DNA from: Flavobacterium aquidurense
Lineage (GTDB): Bacteria > Bacteroidota > Bacteroidia > Flavobacteriales > Flavobacteriaceae
DNA: 64,000 nt
NCBI GenBank assembly: GCA_900107365.1
Contig: FNPS01000006.1
Location: 1,452-65,451, forward strand
Direction: 5' to 3'
Numbering within the stretch: the first letter of the stretch is position 1; every line of letters starts with the position of its first letter. Below, in pieces: positions 24,570-32,124 of this stretch. The notes under the pieces were generated by a model, which saw nothing but the letters and a program-made list of their open reading frames with translations, made no database searches and was not told the origin of the DNA. Made by a program: the position numbers and the translations under genes.

Positions 24570-25286
24570 TTACATATAACTTAATATCTCTTTTTTATAA
24601 GCATCATATTCACCTTGCATAATCAATCCGTTATCAAGAAGTTTTTTATAATTCTGTAATTTATCAAAAAGTTCTTCTTTAGACAATTCACTTAATTTAC
24701 GGTCTCCTGTTGAAGTTGGTGCAGGCTGAATTGGTTCATAAGTTTCATAAGATGGAGAAGGAGTAACCGCCGGCATAATTTCAGCATAATTCGTCACTTC
24801 TTCTGTTTCTACTTCTTCAATTGCTTCCTCTTCTTCTTCTTCATATTCTGGTTCAACAACTTCCTGAATAGGTGTCGCAGCCGAAACCGGGTTTTTTAAA
24901 ATATCCAATTGTTCTTTAGCATAGGTATAAATTTTTCTTGCCTGAATTTTAGGAATATAATCTATTGAAACCTGAATGTCCGTTTTTGTTGAAAATGAGA
25001 ACTCTGATCCTAATATATTTTCTTTTACAAAAGTCCCAACGATTTCATCCCAGGTATAATCTGTAAAGTCCATTGAAAGACCTAAGTTTTTAGGTTTACA
25101 GATAATAATTCTTTTGTTTGTTAATACAATACTATCTGGAAAAACAGTAATTGCTGGTTTTTTTTGAACCGCGATATATCCAACTTCCTCACCCTTCATC
25201 AATAAATCATTGAGTTTTGAGGTGATTTTTTCAATCGCTTTTGGATCTTGTTCTTCGTTTAGAAATTTTTTAAATTGTTCTTTCAT
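24570..25286 (-). CDS. bPH-like domain protein with C-terminal SHOCT
   Basis: 238 residues. The N-terminal part (about 1-130) has the strand pattern of a bacterial PH domain (VGYIAVQKKPAITVFPDSIVLTNKRIIICKPK). A Glu/Pro-rich linker (about 140-190) follows. The C-terminus, LSELSKEELFDKLQNYKKLLDNGLIMQGEYDAYKKEILS, is a SHOCT module. It has no signal peptide or membrane helix, so it is cytosolic. The function is unknown; SHOCT modules mediate oligomerisation or membrane association in various proteins. Confidence 0.8.
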   Translation of the reverse strand: MKEQFKKFLNEEQDPKAIEKITSKLNDLLMKGEEVGYIAVQKKPAITVFPDSIVLTNKRIIICKPKNLGLSMDFTDYTWDEIVGTFVKENILGSEFSFSTKTDIQVSIDYIPKIQARKIYTYAKEQLDILKNPVSAATPIQEVVEPEYEEEEEEAIEEVETEEVTNYAEIMPAVTPSPSYETYEPIQPAPTSTGDRKLSELSKEELFDKLQNYKKLLDNGLIMQGEYDAYKKEILSYM

Positions 25287-25384
25287 GTTTGATAAATTGC
25301 TAAGTAACTGAGTTGCTAAGTTTTTGACTGATGCTGCAAATGTAATGCCTAATTTTCTAATTGCTCCGACTGTTCGGTAAAAAA

Positions 25385-25753
25385 TTACCTCGGGTCGATA
25401 ATTTCGTTTTGAATTTTCTTGGTCAAACTTTTAAAAACCAATTCATACGAATGATCGATGAGTTCTTTTATAAAAGCGGTTGACAAACTACCGTTCAGCG
25501 CAATGGTATTCCAATGTACCTTGCTCATATGAAAGCCTGGTTTTATCTCATCATATTCGGCTCGAAGCTCTTGCGCGCGTTCGGGATCGCACTTTAAATT
25601 GACTGATGGTTCGTTCTTTTCCCATTGCGATAAGGAAGACAGGGCAAACATTTTTCCGCCTACTTTAAAAACCAAGGTGTCTTCATCAAAAGGAAAATGT
25701 TCACTGACACCTTTTTTTGACAGACAATATTCGTAATACGTTTCTAGATTCAT
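25385..25753 (-). CDS. MmcQ/YjbR family protein
   Basis: 122 residues. Conserved marks are LETYYEYCLSKKGVSEHFPFDEDTLVFKVGGKMFAL and the HWNTIALNG segment, matching the MmcQ/YjbR fold (CyaY-like, sometimes called DNA-binding). It lies 8 bases from the DUF4260 gene and, with the GNAT gene, forms a tight three-gene minus-strand unit. The role is unknown. Confidence 0.85.
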   Translation of the reverse strand: MNLETYYEYCLSKKGVSEHFPFDEDTLVFKVGGKMFALSSLSQWEKNEPSVNLKCDPERAQELRAEYDEIKPGFHMSKVHWNTIALNGSLSTAFIKELIDHSYELVFKSLTKKIQNEIIDPR

Positions 25754-25761
25754 AATGTTTA

Positions 25762-26112
25762 TTATTTACCAATTTCACCTAAATGGGTGTATTTAAAACC
25801 ACTTTCATATTTTAAACCATATCCAAAAAATCGATCCATCGCCGAATGTGAAAATAATATAATTCCTGTAAGTTGTAAAATTTCAATTTTGAAATAACAG
25901 CCTATTAAATACAACAAAACCGCAATTCCGCGATGATGAAATATATTGTAAAAAAATGCGCCGCTCTTATTTCCAAAAATATAACCAAGCATCGAAAAGT
26001 CAGGAGCTAAAATTAACACCAAAAACCACCACCATTCAAAATCTAAAAGGCTAAACAAATAGATTCCGAGTATAAATAAACCTAATTCTTCTAGTTTGAT
26101 TATTGTTTTCAT
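25762..26112 (-). CDS. DUF4260 membrane protein
   Basis: 116 residues with three to four helices. The string WWFLVLILAPDFSMLGYIFG and the end SHSAMDRFFGYGLKYESGFKYTHLGEIGK are typical of DUF4260. It is a small integral membrane protein of unknown function. Its start overlaps the stop of the GNAT gene by four bases (ATGA), so they are translationally coupled. Confidence 0.85.
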   Translation of the reverse strand: MKTIIKLEELGLFILGIYLFSLLDFEWWWFLVLILAPDFSMLGYIFGNKSGAFFYNIFHHRGIAVLLYLIGCYFKIEILQLTGIILFSHSAMDRFFGYGLKYESGFKYTHLGEIGK

Positions 26113-26513
26113 AGTTTCTTCTCCATCATTTTTTCAGGATATTCCAAAGCTTTAAAGCCGAATTTTTCATATAAAAAATGAGCATCGGTTGTCGCTAATC
26201 TCCAAATTTGAATGTTTTTTAAAATGGGTTCGTTGATCATATTTTCAATTAAAATAGACGAATAGCCTTTTCCGCGATGTTCTTCGGTAATAAAAACGTC
26301 CATTACATATCCAAAAACTACAAAATCTGTAATGACACGTGCGAAACCAATTTGTTGATCGTTCAGATAGATTCCAAAGCAAACAGAAGCATCAATAGTA
26401 GTCTGAACTTCTTCAATTGTTCGTCCGGCGGCCCAATAAATATCTTTTAGAAAGTTTTGTATGAAAGGAACATCAAGTTTGTTTTTATCGGTCGAAACGG
26501 TAATTTGATTCAT
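26109..26513 (-). CDS. GNAT family N-acetyltransferase
   Basis: 134 residues. The acetyl-CoA site is seen in VMDVFITEEHRGKGYSSILIENM (motif A, R-G-x-G-x-S) with the core strand QIGFARVITDFVVFGYV before it, and the C-terminal ATTDAHFLYEKFGF motif follows. The substrate is unknown, probably a small metabolite or a protein N-terminus. It is first of a three-gene unit with DUF4260 and YjbR. Confidence 0.88.
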   Translation of the reverse strand: MNQITVSTDKNKLDVPFIQNFLKDIYWAAGRTIEEVQTTIDASVCFGIYLNDQQIGFARVITDFVVFGYVMDVFITEEHRGKGYSSILIENMINEPILKNIQIWRLATTDAHFLYEKFGFKALEYPEKMMEKKL

Positions 26514-26527
26514 TTTTTTTGAATAGG

Positions 26528-26595
26528 TTCTGAGGTACTAAGGTTCTGAGACACTAAGGAAACTTAGTTTCTTAATATCTCAGAACCTTAGCAAC
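26528..26595. repeat. CTAAGGTTCTGAGA palindrome
   Basis: CTAAGGTTCTGAGA (26538-26551) is the exact reverse complement of TCTCAGAACCTTAG (26578-26591). The second 14-mer is identical to 12587-12600 upstream of blaI. It fills the gap between the GNAT and DUF4421 genes. Confidence 0.9.
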
Positions 26596-26603
26596 TTATT
26601 TTA

Positions 26604-27665
26604 CTACATTTTAATTTTATTGTCAATTTTTTCTACAGGTTTTGAAATAAAACCAGGTGCATCAAAACGGTAACCAAAATACAATAATCCATAAACTTTA
26701 TCATTACTAATAATGTTGTCTTTATCTTCATTATAGGAGCTAACGCTGAAATTTAGACTGGCACCAAAAAGTATTCGGTCCGAATTATATCCCATCTTAA
26801 GCCCGCCATCCAGATTTTTGGTAAAATAGGTGTCTTTCTCTATGGTTTCAACTCCGGCATCTCTACTTTTATCTTTCATAAATTTCACTCCAATGGATGG
26901 AGATAAATTGGGAGCAACATAAAAATTTTTGTGAATGATAAAATTATAATAATATCCTGCTGCAAGCTTAAGGTCAAACTCTTTTTGTTTACCGTCAAGA
27001 TCGTCTACTTTTGATCGAATGGTGTTGTAATTATAAATTAAAGACGGAAGAAAAGTTCCGGCACTTTTTTTCTGCCATTCTGTAAAGGATGTGATACTTT
27101 TCAGTGAGAATTTAGGGTTAAACAGATAAGAAGTCGACATTCCTAATTGTAATGTCTTAAAATCAGGAAATTGAAGATACGGATCTTTTCCTTCAATCCA
27201 GGTTGGTTCAAAATCAGACATATTGGCGACATAATATCCTTTTGTTTTACTGTAATTTACTGTTTGAAGCCAGCGTCCTAAAAAGAAACGAAAGTTATAA
27301 TCGGAGAAAGTCGATTTCCCCTTTAGGTCTTCGTCTTTATTTCCACCAAAAAACTTCGGATAAAAACCGTAACTGAAACCTATAAATTTATAATCAATAC
27401 TTAAGAATAGTTTGTAACTATTATTGGTTTGCAAGTCAAGATTTGATCCCTTTTTATTATTGAGTAAATAGTTGTCAGTTTGGGTGCTCAAATTTGTCCT
27501 GATCATTATTTTATCAGGATAATAAATAAAGTTTGCGGTGTCTTGAGATTTCTCGTTTTGGCTATAAAGTGAAGAGAAATTCAATAAAAAAGCGAGCAGA
27601 AAAACACATAATCCAATTGTATTATGGGCTGTAATTTTGAAGTTTTGTTTCTTTATTGGTTTCAA
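26604..27665 (-). CDS. DUF4421 outer-membrane barrel protein
   Basis: 353 residues. A long signal region (hydrophobic core about 17-34, ending SSLYSQ) precedes repeated amphipathic strands, including YKFIGFSYGFYPKFFGG and FRFFLGRWLQTVNYSKTKGYYV, as in DUF4421. It is predicted to be an outer-membrane beta-barrel of unknown function. The C-terminal 20 residues (SKPVEKIDNKIKM) are hydrophilic rather than a typical last strand. It follows the cyclase-like gene by 35 bases on the same strand and may be co-transcribed with it. Confidence 0.75.
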   Translation of the reverse strand: MKPIKKQNFKITAHNTIGLCVFLLAFLLNFSSLYSQNEKSQDTANFIYYPDKIMIRTNLSTQTDNYLLNNKKGSNLDLQTNNSYKLFLSIDYKFIGFSYGFYPKFFGGNKDEDLKGKSTFSDYNFRFFLGRWLQTVNYSKTKGYYVANMSDFEPTWIEGKDPYLQFPDFKTLQLGMSTSYLFNPKFSLKSITSFTEWQKKSAGTFLPSLIYNYNTIRSKVDDLDGKQKEFDLKLAAGYYYNFIIHKNFYVAPNLSPSIGVKFMKDKSRDAGVETIEKDTYFTKNLDGGLKMGYNSDRILFGASLNFSVSSYNEDKDNIISNDKVYGLLYFGYRFDAPGFISKPVEKIDNKIKM

Positions 27666-27700
27666 TGCGAAAGGATTGCGGATTAGTGAATATAAAACTA

Positions 27701-28456
27701 CTAAATTATTTTATATAAAACAGGCTTGCTCGGACTTGCATCGTTTTCAAAAGAAGCAATTTGCAAGTTTAATATATAATCGTCATCCTGAATTGCATCA
27801 GAAACAAAAATCATTTCGGTAATTGTCGCTTCAAATCTTGCATCTTTATTTAGTTGATGCGTGTCTTTTACATTCCAAAACGCTTTATGCGCTAATAACT
27901 TTCCTTCGTCATGTTCTTTGTCAACGCTTGGTAAATCGATCAGTAAATGCTGAATTTCGCTTTCGCGGATGAAAATTGCCGCTTCTTCAGACAAATAAGG
28001 CGGATTTGTATTCGAGTATTTTCTTGATTTTTTTGCTGCCTGGTTTGGAAGTGTCCTGATAATAATGGCTTCCGTTTTGGTTCCATTTAAAGAAGCCGAA
28101 ATTTGATCTTTCGTAATAACCAAATCTTCTCCAATCTTTTCAGGTTCAATTGTAATCAATTTGGCAAAAAAGAAAAACTGTTTTAAAGCCTGATTGATAC
28201 TATAAAAATCGTTTGTAATATGTCCCAGGCATTCCGTATGCGTTCCATGTCCGTGCGGATTAAAGAAAATATTATTGAAATTCGTTGATGATTTTCCTTC
28301 CGAAACTTTCCCAATCCAATCACCAAAAATAACAGGTTCAATAACTGGTTTTTCGATGTACCATGCAATCGGGTTTTCGTCTGTATTGGTTAACGGAATT
28401 GAAATATCGATGGGTTTTGATAAGTCGATTTCGAAGTTGTTGATTTTTGCTAGCAT
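27701..28456 (-). CDS. Cyclase-family (kynurenine formamidase-like) hydrolase
   Basis: 251 residues. The metal motif HGHGTHTECLGH corresponds to HxGTHxD/E of the cyclase/kynurenine formamidase family (PF04199). The downstream segment IIRTLPNQAAKKSRKYSNTNPPYLS and the LLIDLPSVDKEHDEGKLLAHKAFW region supply further ligands and the substrate lid. There is no signal peptide. The family hydrolyses amides, lactones or isatin-type compounds; the substrate is not evident. The first residue region has the expected strand (FEIDLSKPIDISIPL). Confidence 0.85.
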   Translation of the reverse strand: MLAKINNFEIDLSKPIDISIPLTNTDENPIAWYIEKPVIEPVIFGDWIGKVSEGKSSTNFNNIFFNPHGHGTHTECLGHITNDFYSINQALKQFFFFAKLITIEPEKIGEDLVITKDQISASLNGTKTEAIIIRTLPNQAAKKSRKYSNTNPPYLSEEAAIFIRESEIQHLLIDLPSVDKEHDEGKLLAHKAFWNVKDTHQLNKDARFEATITEMIFVSDAIQDDDYILNLQIASFENDASPSKPVLYKII

Positions 28457-28462
28457 GATTAT

Positions 28463-29035
28463 TTAACCGCAAGGGTCGCTAAGGGTTTACGCAAGGTTCG
28501 CAAGGTTTATTTTTTGCTTTTTAATTTAGCATCTATAGTTTATTTACAACTCTCTTAATTCCATTTTTTATCAAGATGACATTAAAATTTAGTAATAGAC
28601 CCAATTTGCAATCCGTTAATTTTAAATAAGTCAATAGTTGAGCAAAATGAATTTCATTTAAAGCATCGACTGATTTTATTTCCAAAATTAATTTATTTTC
28701 GATTATGATATCTAATCGGTAACCAATTTCTAGTTTTATTTCTTCGTAAATTAATGGTAATGGTTTTTGTTTTTCAATTCTTAAACCTGTCTTCTTTAAT
28801 TCAAAATAGAGGCATTCTTCATAAGCACTTTCTAAAAGTCCCGGGCCTAAAGTTTGATGGACTTTTAAAGCACAATCAAAAACGATTCTTGATAATTCAT
28901 TCTCTGACATAAAGTAATTTAATTATATTTTAAGGTTTGTAAAAATACAATTAAAATATAAAAAAATAAGATTATTCCTATGAAAAATTAAATCTTGCGA
29001 ACTTTGCGTAAACCCTTAGCGAACCTTGCGGTTAA
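28463..29035. repeat. 45-bp inverted repeats flanking the GxxExxY gene
   Basis: Left arm 28463-28507 (starting TTAACCGCAAGGGTCGC) and right arm 28991-29035 (ending GAACCTTGCGGTTAA) are reverse complements over 45 bp with three mismatches. Together they span 573 bp and contain one gene, at 28533-28910. The same arm family, without a gene, occurs at 46167-46338. No target-site duplication was clear to me. Confidence 0.9.
28533..28910 (-). CDS. GxxExxY protein, PD-(D/E)XK nuclease-like
   Basis: 125 residues. The defining motif is G24-L-L-E27-S-A-Y30 (PGLLESAYEECLYFEL). The nuclease core is visible as Asp67 in EIGYRLDIII, then Glu77 and Lys79 in LILEIKSVDAL, a canonical D-x9-E-x-K. The last part (AQLLTYLKLTDCKLGLLLNFN) completes the fold. 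The family is placed in the PD-(D/E)XK superfamily; its function is not established. All proposed active-site residues are intact. It sits alone between 45-bp inverted repeats (28463-28507 and 28991-29035), unlike any other gene in the window. Confidence 0.88.
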   Translation of the reverse strand: MSENELSRIVFDCALKVHQTLGPGLLESAYEECLYFELKKTGLRIEKQKPLPLIYEEIKLEIGYRLDIIIENKLILEIKSVDALNEIHFAQLLTYLKLTDCKLGLLLNFNVILIKNGIKRVVNKL

Positions 29036-29039
29036 GCTC

Positions 29040-30173
29040 TCATTCCAAATTTAGATAAAATAAATCTGAAGCAATTCCATCTGTCAGAAATTTTCCTTTT
29101 GCAGTTGGTTTTAAAATGTCATTTTCAATTGAAAGTAAATCATCGTTTAGGAATTTCTGACTTTGTTTTTGCAGATAGTCCAAATATTTCAAACCAAATT
29201 CCTTTTCGATTCGCTCTAATGAAACACCCCAAATGGTTCTCAATCCCGTCATAATATATTCGTTATAACGATCCGATTTAGATAATATTTCCGTTTCAAG
29301 TGGTAAAATGTTTTCCTGAATCGATTTTAAGTAAAGTGAATTATTGGCTACATTCCAGCCTCTTTTTTCGCCGTGATAGCTATGCGCCGAAGGCCCGATT
29401 CCTATATATTTTTTGCCTAACCAATACGCCGAATTGTTCCTCGAGAAATAATTCTCTTTTCCAAAATTGGACAATTCATAATGTATAAAACCGTTTTCTT
29501 GAAGGGTGTCGACCAAAATCATAAAATGATTGGAAGCCACTTCGTCTTGTGGTTCAGCAATTTTTCCGGTATCAATTAGTTTTCTCAAAGCTGTTTTAGG
29601 TTCAACTGTCAAAGCATAACTTGAAATATGCGGAACGCCAAAACTCAAAGCAGTTTCAATATTTTGTTTCCACATTTCATCAGTTAATCCCGGAATGCCA
29701 TAAATTAAATCCAAAGAAATATTATCAAAATACTTAGTCGCTTCTTCTAAACATTTTTTGGCTTCCGCCGAATTATGAGCGCGATTCATCATTTTTAAAT
29801 CTTCTTCATAAAAAGACTGAATCCCAATACTTAAGCGGTTTATCGGACTTTTGGATAATGCTAAAATTCGTTCTGAAGACAAATCATCCGGATTGGCCTC
29901 AAGCGTAATTTCAGGATTATCTGAGACTTTATAATTTTTATAGACTTCTGAGATTAGAAAGTTTATTTCTTCATTTGTCAAGACAGAAGGAGTTCCTCCG
30001 CCAAAATAAATGGTTTCAACAACATCATTTCCAAATTCACTTTTGCGCATGACAATTTCTTTGGCCAAAGCCAAAACCATCTCCTCTTTCTTCTTCATTG
30101 AAGTCGAAAAGTGAAAATCGCAATAATGGCAAGCTTGCTTGCAAAAAGGAATATGGATGTAGATACCGCTCAT
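29040..30173 (-). CDS. hemW: Radical SAM heme chaperone HemW (HemN-like)
   Basis: 377 residues. The radical SAM cluster motif C11-x3-C15-x2-C18 is in PFCKQACHYCDF, with ETIYFGGGTPS following, then LEANPDDLSSERILALSKSPINRLSIGIQSF and the C-terminal HemN domain (NEYIMTGLRTIWGVSLERIEKEFG). The Cys after Phe20 that would make the CxxxCxxCxC of true HemN is missing, which favours HemW, a heme-binding chaperone, over coproporphyrinogen III dehydrogenase. It lies upstream of nothing related. A palindromic repeat separates it from ruvC. Confidence 0.88.
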   Translation of the reverse strand: MSGIYIHIPFCKQACHYCDFHFSTSMKKKEEMVLALAKEIVMRKSEFGNDVVETIYFGGGTPSVLTNEEINFLISEVYKNYKVSDNPEITLEANPDDLSSERILALSKSPINRLSIGIQSFYEEDLKMMNRAHNSAEAKKCLEEATKYFDNISLDLIYGIPGLTDEMWKQNIETALSFGVPHISSYALTVEPKTALRKLIDTGKIAEPQDEVASNHFMILVDTLQENGFIHYELSNFGKENYFSRNNSAYWLGKKYIGIGPSAHSYHGEKRGWNVANNSLYLKSIQENILPLETEILSKSDRYNEYIMTGLRTIWGVSLERIEKEFGLKYLDYLQKQSQKFLNDDLLSIENDILKPTAKGKFLTDGIASDLFYLNLE

Positions 30174-30174
30174 T

Positions 30175-30327
30175 AATTAGATAATTAGAAAATGTGACAA
30201 TTAGATAATGATGTAGATGGTCAATATAATGGGAAAATTAGAAAATTTGATAAAGAGATAATGTATATTCTCAATCCAAGAATTATCTAATTTTCTAATT
30301 GACACATTTTCTAATTGGCACATTATC
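30175..30327. repeat. TTAGATAATTAGAAAATG word palindrome
   Basis: AATTAGATAATTAGAAAATGTGACAATTAGATAATG at 30175-30210 is mirrored by AATTATCTAATTTTCTAATTGACACATTTTCTAATTGGCACATTATC at about 30280-30326. Related words occur at 30938-30975 and around 54577-54786. Confidence 0.85.
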
Positions 30328-30882
30328 TTATTTACTCACTTTGTCTTCATTTTGTTTCACAAAAGCATCCCAACCCGAATAACTTTTTCCAGCCACGATT
30401 TTTCCTGAATTAAAGAAATGACAAACAGCGGCTGCCAAACCATCTGTTGAATCGAGGTTTTTTGGCAATTCTTTTAAACCTAAAAGTTGTTGCAGCATTT
30501 TGGCAACTTGTTCTTTGCTGGCGTTTCCGTTTCCGGTAATCGCCATTTTTATCTTTTTTGGTTCGTATTCTGTAATCGGAATATCTCTTGAAAGGCCAGC
30601 TGCCATTGCAACGCCTTGGGCACGTCCTAATTTTAGCATCGACTGAACATTCTTTCCGAAGAAAGGAGCTTCGATCGCAATTTCATCAGGATGATGCGTT
30701 TCGATTAATTCGATGGTACGCTCAAAAATGATTTTTAGTTTTTGGTAATGATTGTCATATTTGGACAATTGCAGTTCGTTCAACTGCAAAAATTCCATTT
30801 TTTTGTTGATGACTTTAATCAGTCCAAAACCCATGATTGTAGTTCCAGGGTCGATTCCTAATATGATGCGTTCTTTTGTCAA
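30328..30882 (-). CDS. ruvC: Holliday junction endonuclease RuvC
   Basis: 184 residues. The catalytic acidic residues are visible: Asp11 in LGIDPGTT, a Glu in [13 protein letters not shown], and the Asp pair in [25 protein letters not shown] and the [11 protein letters not shown] motif are also conserved. RuvC resolves Holliday junctions as a dimer with RuvAB during recombinational repair; ruvA and ruvB are not adjacent here. The first 40 bases upstream contain the GTTTCAAGTTTCAGG repeat, not an obvious promoter. Confidence 0.95.
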   Translation of the reverse strand: MTKERIILGIDPGTTIMGFGLIKVINKKMEFLQLNELQLSKYDNHYQKLKIIFERTIELIETHHPDEIAIEAPFFGKNVQSMLKLGRAQGVAMAAGLSRDIPITEYEPKKIKMAITGNGNASKEQVAKMLQQLLGLKELPKNLDSTDGLAAAVCHFFNSGKIVAGKSYSGWDAFVKQNEDKVSK

Positions 30883-30892
30883 GGAGTTTTTT

Positions 30893-30918
30893 GTTTCAAG
30901 TTTCAGGTTTCAAGTTTC
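30893..30918. repeat. GTTTCAAGTTTCAGG repeat, intergenic copy
   Basis: This 26-base stretch is identical to 32373-32398, which lies inside the glycosyltransferase gene. An 18-base part recurs at 41761-41778. It lies between the divergent ruvC and flippase genes; repeat words of the TTAGAAAATG family follow at 30938-30975. Confidence 0.9.
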
Positions 30919-30968
30919 CGCTCTAGAAAATTGACTCATTTTCTAATTTTCTAATTGGCACATTCTCA

Positions 30969-30997
30969 TTGCCACATTTTCAAATTGATTACTTTTG
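30969..30997 (+). promoter_or_regulatory. Promoter of the flippase-like gene, nearly leaderless
   Basis: TTG (30969-30971), an 18-base spacer and TACTTTTG (30990-30997) give an excellent consensus. The expected start of transcription, about 5-7 bases further on, coincides with the ATG at 31002. The TTG codon at 30969 is the -33 element, not the start codon. Confidence 0.82.
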
Positions 30998-31001
30998 CGG
31001 C

Positions 31002-31937
31002 ATGATTTCAATTCCTCACAAAGCTAAGCAATTCCTTGTTCTTCTGATCAAACTTTTGATTGTAGGCGGTGCATTTTATTTTATTTACAATCAGCTCGCG
31101 AACAACGATAAACTCGATTGGCAGAAGTTCCTTGTTTTGTTTCGTAAAAATCAATCGGTTTTAGGAATTGGGTTTATATTGCTTTTGAGTGTTTTGAATC
31201 GCTATTTTGAGATTTTAAAGTGGCAGAATCTGGCAAAAGTTATTCATGAAATTTCTTTAGGAGAAGCCACAAAACAAGTTTTAGCTGCTTTAACTGCCGG
31301 AATTTTCACACCAAATGGAGTAGGAGAGTACGCCGGAAAAGCATTGTATTATCCAAAATCAGATGCTAAAAATGTCGTTTTTCTGAATCTAATCTGCAAC
31401 GGAATCCAAATGATTTTAACAGTAATCTTTGGAACAATCGGTTTACTTTTTCTGGGATATTGGAAATGGGTTCTAACAATTATCGCAGTATCTTTCATCT
31501 TGCTTCTTGCCTCTTTCCTCTTAAAAAGTATAAAAATAAAAGGCTATTCCATTGAAAAACTGATTCAGAAAATCAATGAAATTCCGAAACCAATTCATCG
31601 TAAAAATATCATTTTAGGAATTTTACGTTATGTGGTTTTTTCGCATCAATATTACTTTTTGTTCCTGGCTTTTGATGTCGATTTACCTTATTTGACTTTG
31701 ATTGCAACGATTGCGGTTGTTTACTTTTTGGCTTCTTCATTACCCACTTTTCAGTTTTTAGATTTTGCTGTAAAAGGAAGTGTGGCTGTTTATTTCTTCG
31801 GAATTTTACAGGTAAACGAATGGATTGTTATTTTTATAAGTACCTTAATGTGGTTCTTAAATGTGGTATTGCCAGTAGTTTGGGGAAGTTATTATGTTTT
31901 GAATTTTAAGACCTCGCAAGGAATTCAAGATGAATAA
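31002..31937 (+). CDS. Flippase-like (LPG synthase TM region, UPF0104) membrane protein
   Basis: 311 residues from ATG 31002. Seven to eight transmembrane helices carry the family marks NRYFEILKWQNLAK, AALTAGIFTPNGVGEYAGKALYY and ASSLPTFQFLDFAVKGSVAVYFF. The fold is that of the lysylphosphatidylglycerol synthase membrane domain without the catalytic part, a family suggested to flip lipids. The glycosyltransferase 2 gene follows on the same strand after a nested palindrome, hinting at glycolipid metabolism. The substrate is unknown. Confidence 0.82.
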   Translation: MISIPHKAKQFLVLLIKLLIVGGAFYFIYNQLANNDKLDWQKFLVLFRKNQSVLGIGFILLLSVLNRYFEILKWQNLAKVIHEISLGEATKQVLAALTAGIFTPNGVGEYAGKALYYPKSDAKNVVFLNLICNGIQMILTVIFGTIGLLFLGYWKWVLTIIAVSFILLLASFLLKSIKIKGYSIEKLIQKINEIPKPIHRKNIILGILRYVVFSHQYYFLFLAFDVDLPYLTLIATIAVVYFLASSLPTFQFLDFAVKGSVAVYFFGILQVNEWIVIFISTLMWFLNVVLPVVWGSYYVLNFKTSQGIQDE

Positions 31938-31954
31938 TTTTTATAATATTATAT

Positions 31955-32092
31955 TTAGTCCCTATGGGACAAATTTGCGGGTGCGATATTCTTGACTACC
32001 AATATATAATCTCTACGAGATATACTCCGTTAGGAGTTCAATATTGGTAGAAATAGTGAGAAATATTTTTTAAAATGTCCCTTAGGGACTAC
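31955..32092. repeat. Nested hairpin element with GTCCCTATGGGAC ends
   Basis: The outer ends are TTAGTCCCTATGGGACA (31955-31971) and TGTCCCTTAGGGACTA (32076-32091). Inside, CTACCAATAT (31997-32006) faces ATATTGGTAG (32041-32050), and ACTCC/GGAGT (about 32024-32037) form a third level. Each outer end is itself a small palindrome. Size about 138 bp. It differs in sequence from the other families and lies between two co-directional genes. A further ACATG/CATGT hairpin with Ts follows at 32091-32117. Confidence 0.85.
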
Positions 32093-32124
32093 ATGTTTGA
32101 TAACATGTTTTTTATATAAAAGTT

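Noticed and set aside
28463..29035. Insertion sequence with transposase
   Set aside because: Inverted repeats are present, but the enclosed protein has no DDE, HUH or serine/tyrosine recombinase motif, and I saw no target-site duplication; kept instead as a hypothesis under findings.
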